NCBI GenBank assembly: GCA_003116875.1
Contig: BCKT01000007.1
Span: forward strand, 484,365-548,364
Source: Takashimella koratensis
Taxonomy: Eukaryota; Basidiomycota; Tremellomycetes; Trichosporonales; Tetragoniomycetaceae
Length of the DNA: 64,000 nucleotides
Direction of reading: 5' to 3'
Shown here: in pieces, positions 60,597-64,000 of the stretch
Layout of the letters: each line of letters begins with the position of its first letter
Position numbering within the stretch: position 1 is the first letter of the stretch
Translations under genes and position numbers: made by a program
Notes under the pieces: model-generated
Seen by the model: only the letters and a program-made list of their open reading frames with translations
What the model was told of the DNA's origin: nothing
The model's database searches: none

Positions 60597-63500
60597 ATGT
60601 CCAAACCAAAGTCGCGCACTCCATCTGGAGCTGCAAAGCCCGCCCCGCAGCCAGCTTCGGCCTCTAGCTCGGCAGTCGACCGCAAGCCAAGCCAAACAAA
60701 ATTCTATGTGCGTCCGTCGGATTTCATCTCATCCTCCCAACTCTTTATTCTGTTCTCTGGCTTTCCAGGCAACGGCGACAGTGACACGAGCACGGCTGAG
60801 CTGACTTTGATTTTGATTTCATCAGAATGGTCCCACTGTTCCCGCCCCCTCAGCTTCCAAGGTTGCAATCCGTCGACCGGCACCGAAGAAGGCACGACGG
60901 GTCGGCATCATCGCGCTCGTCATGTCTCTGCCGCTTCTCTTGTTCGCCTCCCTCTTCTCGACCGTCCTCTGCCCTCCATCCGTCTCCAACCCTTCCATCT
61001 TCTCACGAATGGCGCTTCGTCCTCTTGGGTTGGACAAGGCGCCTTCGCCCCTCCACGAGACCCTATGTTACCCGGCAAACGTCTACCACCGCGAGGTTCT
61101 CGAGCCTTACGTTTACCCAGCATTGTTCGATGTTCAGGACAAGATTGTCAACCACCCAGGCGTTGTTCGCTTACAACCTGTCATCGCCAAGGCATCTGAC
61201 AAAGCCAAACCCGTTGTCGACCGCACGGTCCGTGGTGCACGCAAATTCTACATCTACTACATCCAGCCGCATGTCCCCTTTTTCCAGGCCAAGTTGAACG
61301 AGGCGACGGCACCGGTGAGCCGACTGTTCGCAACGCACATCTCGCCCCACCTCAACGTTGCCAAGGGATACGCTACCAAAGCTTCCGACAGCGTCTTCCA
61401 GGCGTACTCCCAGGTCGCGTCTCACCCGCTCACCAAGACCGCGGCTGTCCATGCCAACAAGGGTTACTCTCTCGGCAAGGAGAAAGGCACGCAGCTTTAC
61501 GTTTGGTCCAAACCCCATGCTATCACGGCTTACAACCACTCTGAGCGTGTCCTCCGCGAGACGGTTATTCCCCAGGTGGTTCGCATTCTCGAGTTGGTGT
61601 TCGACCGCATCTCCAAGGCGCAGGCGGCTGCCAAGCAGTAAGCCAGACCCAATGACATGACACTGACATTTAGGGAAATCACCAAGCTGTACCTCGCCCA
61701 CCTCCACCCTCACCTCGCTCCCCATCTCACCAAAATCGAGGTTGCCCTCTCGCCCTACACTGCTACTTTCATGAAGCAGGTGTACGTACCGTACCTGGCG
61801 CCCCTGTTCAACGCCCTCCCTCCCCCNCCCCCGCCCAAGACTTTCTTTGGAATGATCGCCGACAAATTGCCTCTTGGGGGAAGCGTCGTCGAGTCGCGTG
61901 GCAGCAACCTCTACGACCGCAAGGCCGAGCCCGAGAAGGCCAAGACGGTGACCAAGTCAAAGTCTAAGACTGCGGTGCCGGAGAAGAAGACGGTTGACCC
62001 AGTTAAGCAAAAGGCGGCAAAGGCGGAGATCGATGCTACCATTGACTCGCTCAAGACCAAGGTTGAGCAACAGGGAAAGCGCGGGTTGGAGAAGCTCGAG
62101 GAGGATGTAAGTCCAGCCAGGCTTTGTCGAGTCTGCACTAGCTGACCATCTCAGGTCGCTTCCAGCCGCTCGACCTTTCTAGAGAAGCTTCCTCAGCTTG
62201 CTTCTACTGGACGAACCTCGCTCGACCGCGAGATTGAGCACCTGCTCACCGGTCTGAACAAGCTCTACACCACGTCGCCAAGTCTCACGCGCGACCAGGT
62301 CTCCGAGTCAAGCCAGATGTCCGAGTCCAAAATCAAACAACTCTTGGCAAAAGTCAAGACCAGCCTCGACTCGAAACACTCTGCGTTCATTGAGAAGGCC
62401 GTTCCGGGTGTCACCCGAGCCAAGGCCGATGTCATGAGTGCTCTTACCAACTACAACGAGCTTGCCAACAAGGTATGTACAGCTACCGGAATTCTCGGTG
62501 CTTCGGAGCTGATCGTGAATGCCCACAGTTGAGTGCAGCCGGTGCTTCGCAGAAGGACTGGGACAGGTATCACGCCCTCAAGTCGGACGCCGAGGCTTGG
62601 CAGGCAAAGTACGACAAGATTACTTCGTCTCGAATCAAGAAACTCGAATCCGACATTCAGAAGGTTGTCGCCGAGTCGATGACCGAGTTTGACGACATTT
62701 CTGAGGGTTTCCGCGCCCGACTTGGCTTGCTGCGACGTTCCGCACTCGACCGTATCGACGCTATGGAGGATGCCAAGTCGAGCTCGAGCGCGGCCTCGTC
62801 CAAGAGTGCCGCGAGCAAGAGCTCATCATCGTCCTCGTCCAGCTCAACCGCTTCCGAACCAACGTTCAGCATCCTCCCCATTGCTGAGGCTGGTGCTGCC
62901 TTGGCAGCGGGCAACGCCGTTATCGGCAAGAGTAAGGAGCAGATTGTCGAAGCTCTCGGCAAAATCGTCCCTGCAGCCAGCTCCCCAGACAACCTCGCCT
63001 CAAGCGCTTCGTCGGTTTACTCGTCCGCGTCTGCTGCCGTTCACGACGCTACCCGATCGGCTCTTAAGGCTGTCGGCGCGTCTCCGACCCCCGAGACCCC
63101 TTCGGAGCACCTCGAGTCGATCGCCAACGTCGTTGCGCAGGGCTACGCTTCCGTCGCCGGTGTCGTCGGCGACAGTGTGCACGACGCAACCCGCTCCGCT
63201 ATCAGGGCTGTCGGCGCGACCCCTTCGCCTGAATCCCTTGGCGAGCACGCTCAGGCGATCTATGCTGCAGCTCCCGAGGTCGCGCAGTCCCTTGCGTCCG
63301 TCGCTTCTGAAGCTGTCCACGACGCGACTCGTTCTGCCATCAAGGCCGTTGGAGCGACTCCTTCTCCCGAGTCGTTGGGCGAGCACGCCGAGTCCGTTAT
63401 TGCTGTCGCTTCCGAGTCGGCTGGATCGCTCGCGTCTGCCGCCTCATCTGTCATTCACGACGCCACTCGGTCTGTCATCAGCGCTGTCGGAGCGACTCCC

Positions 63501-64000
63501 TCGCCCGAGTCGCTCGGCGAGCATGCTGAATCCCTCGCTGCCGTTGCTTCCGAGTCCGCCGAGTCTCTCGTCGCTGCTGCCTCCTCACTGGTGCACGATG
63601 CGACTCGCTCCGCTATGAAGGCGGTTGGTGCGACCCCGTCGCCGGAGTCTGTCGGAGAGTACGCCGAGGCTGCTTATGCCGTTGCGTCCGAATCCGCCGA
63701 GTCCCTCGCGTCGGCCGCTTCCTCTGTCGCTCACGACGCCACTCGGTCCGCCATGCGAGCCGTTGGCGCCACACCCTCTCCCGAGTCTGTCAACGAGTAC
63801 ATTGAGGCTGGGATCGCTGCCGGCTCTTCCCTTGCCGATAACGCTGCATCCTCTGCGTCCTCTGTGTCTTCCGCCGCGGCCGACGTCATTCACGACGCCA
63901 CCAGGTCTGCCTTGAAGGCTGTCGGCGTCACCCCGTCGCCCGAGTCAGCTGAGGAGTACGTCAAGTCTGTCGCGTCCGAGATTTCAGCGACCGGCTCGTC
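60597..64000 (+). CDS. Single-pass membrane protein with 46-residue C-terminal repeats (3' partial), unknown function
   Basis: Starts MSKPKSRTPSGAAK at 60597; the frame runs off the window (more than 1,000 residues). Introns: about 60708-60825, 61639-61673, 62107-62155 and about 62473-62527. A basic tail precedes one hydrophobic helix (RRVGIIALVMSLPLLLFASL). The lumenal or cytosolic part has aromatic/His-Pro repeats (ARKFYIYYIQPHVPFF, YVWSKPHAITAYNHSERVL, LYLAHLHPHLAPHL), a charged coiled region, then Ser-rich linkers. From about 63040 a 138-bp unit repeats seven times, each containing HDATRSA and VGATPSPES. The repeats are Ala/Ser-rich with amphipathic character, which could coat a lipid surface or form a long rod. 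One N (61827) lies in a poly-Pro codon run. I do not recognise a named family. Confidence 0.8.
63042..64000 (+). repeat. 138-bp in-frame coding repeat, seven copies seen, array cut by window end
   Basis: HDATRS codons begin at 63042, 63180, 63318, 63456, 63594, 63732 and 63891. The spacing is exactly 138 bp except the last, 159 bp (21 bp extra). Core consensus HDATRSAxKAVGATPSPESL, followed by GEHAESVxAVASESAxSLAS and AASSV. Copies differ mainly at synonymous and conservative sites. Confidence 0.95.

Overview
The window looks like nuclear DNA of a basidiomycete yeast, most probably a Tremellomycete. The reasons are GC-rich coding sequence, many short introns (often 33-70 nt, typically GTGAGT donor, CTGAC/CTAAC branch region, YAG acceptor), and a spermidine synthase-saccharopine dehydrogenase fusion, which is known from basidiomycetes. 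The order and genus cannot be fixed from the sequence alone. I see no transposon, rRNA, tRNA or CRISPR array. Exon models below were built by hand from splice signals, reading frame and family similarity. Models whose frames close exactly are stated with length.

Layout. 0-5.6 kb: 3' part of an XMAP215/Dis1/Stu2 microtubule polymerase (+). 6.3-8.6 kb: RCC1, the Ran GEF (-). 9.2-13.2 kb: Wee1 kinase (+), head-to-head with RCC1. 13.5-13.9 kb: a tiny cysteine-tailed protein (-). 14.7-17.4 kb: a C2H2 zinc-finger protein (-) with a 60-nt G homopolymer in its first intron. 19.3-24.3 kb: a Bye1-like PHD/TFIIS-M/SPOC transcription factor (+). 24.6-27.9 kb: an F-box/WD/UIM protein of the Ufo1 type (-). 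29.7-32.4 and 34.4-37.5 kb: two large disordered proteins (+) that I cannot name. 38.2-42.0 kb: a membrane-anchored SDR/epimerase-EGF-exostosin (GT47) fusion (-). 43.5-45.4 kb: a GT71-type mannosyltransferase (+). 45.9-48.6 kb: the SPE3-LYS9 fusion (+). 49.4-51.9 kb: three tandem small cysteine-tailed genes (+). 52.0-55.1 kb: RIM20/PalA (-). 55.4-56.9 kb: NUR1 (+). 57.0-60.3 kb: RIC1 (-). 60.6 kb to the end: a single-pass membrane protein with 46-residue repeats (+), cut by the window edge.

Most of the window is housekeeping: mitotic control (Stu2, RCC1, Wee1), transcription, ubiquitination, glycan synthesis, polyamine and lysine synthesis, pH signalling, nuclear rim and Golgi Rab activation. 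The most novel element is a family of four very small proteins (70-86 aa). Three are tandem at 49.4-51.9 kb and one lies at 13.5 kb. All have a polar N-terminus, a hydrophobic cysteine-cluster C-terminus and the same three-exon, phase-2/phase-2 gene structure, which is why they are easy to miss. Second is the SDR-EGF-GT47 fusion, whose SDR domain has lost the catalytic tyrosine. Third is the 138-bp protein repeat array at the right edge.
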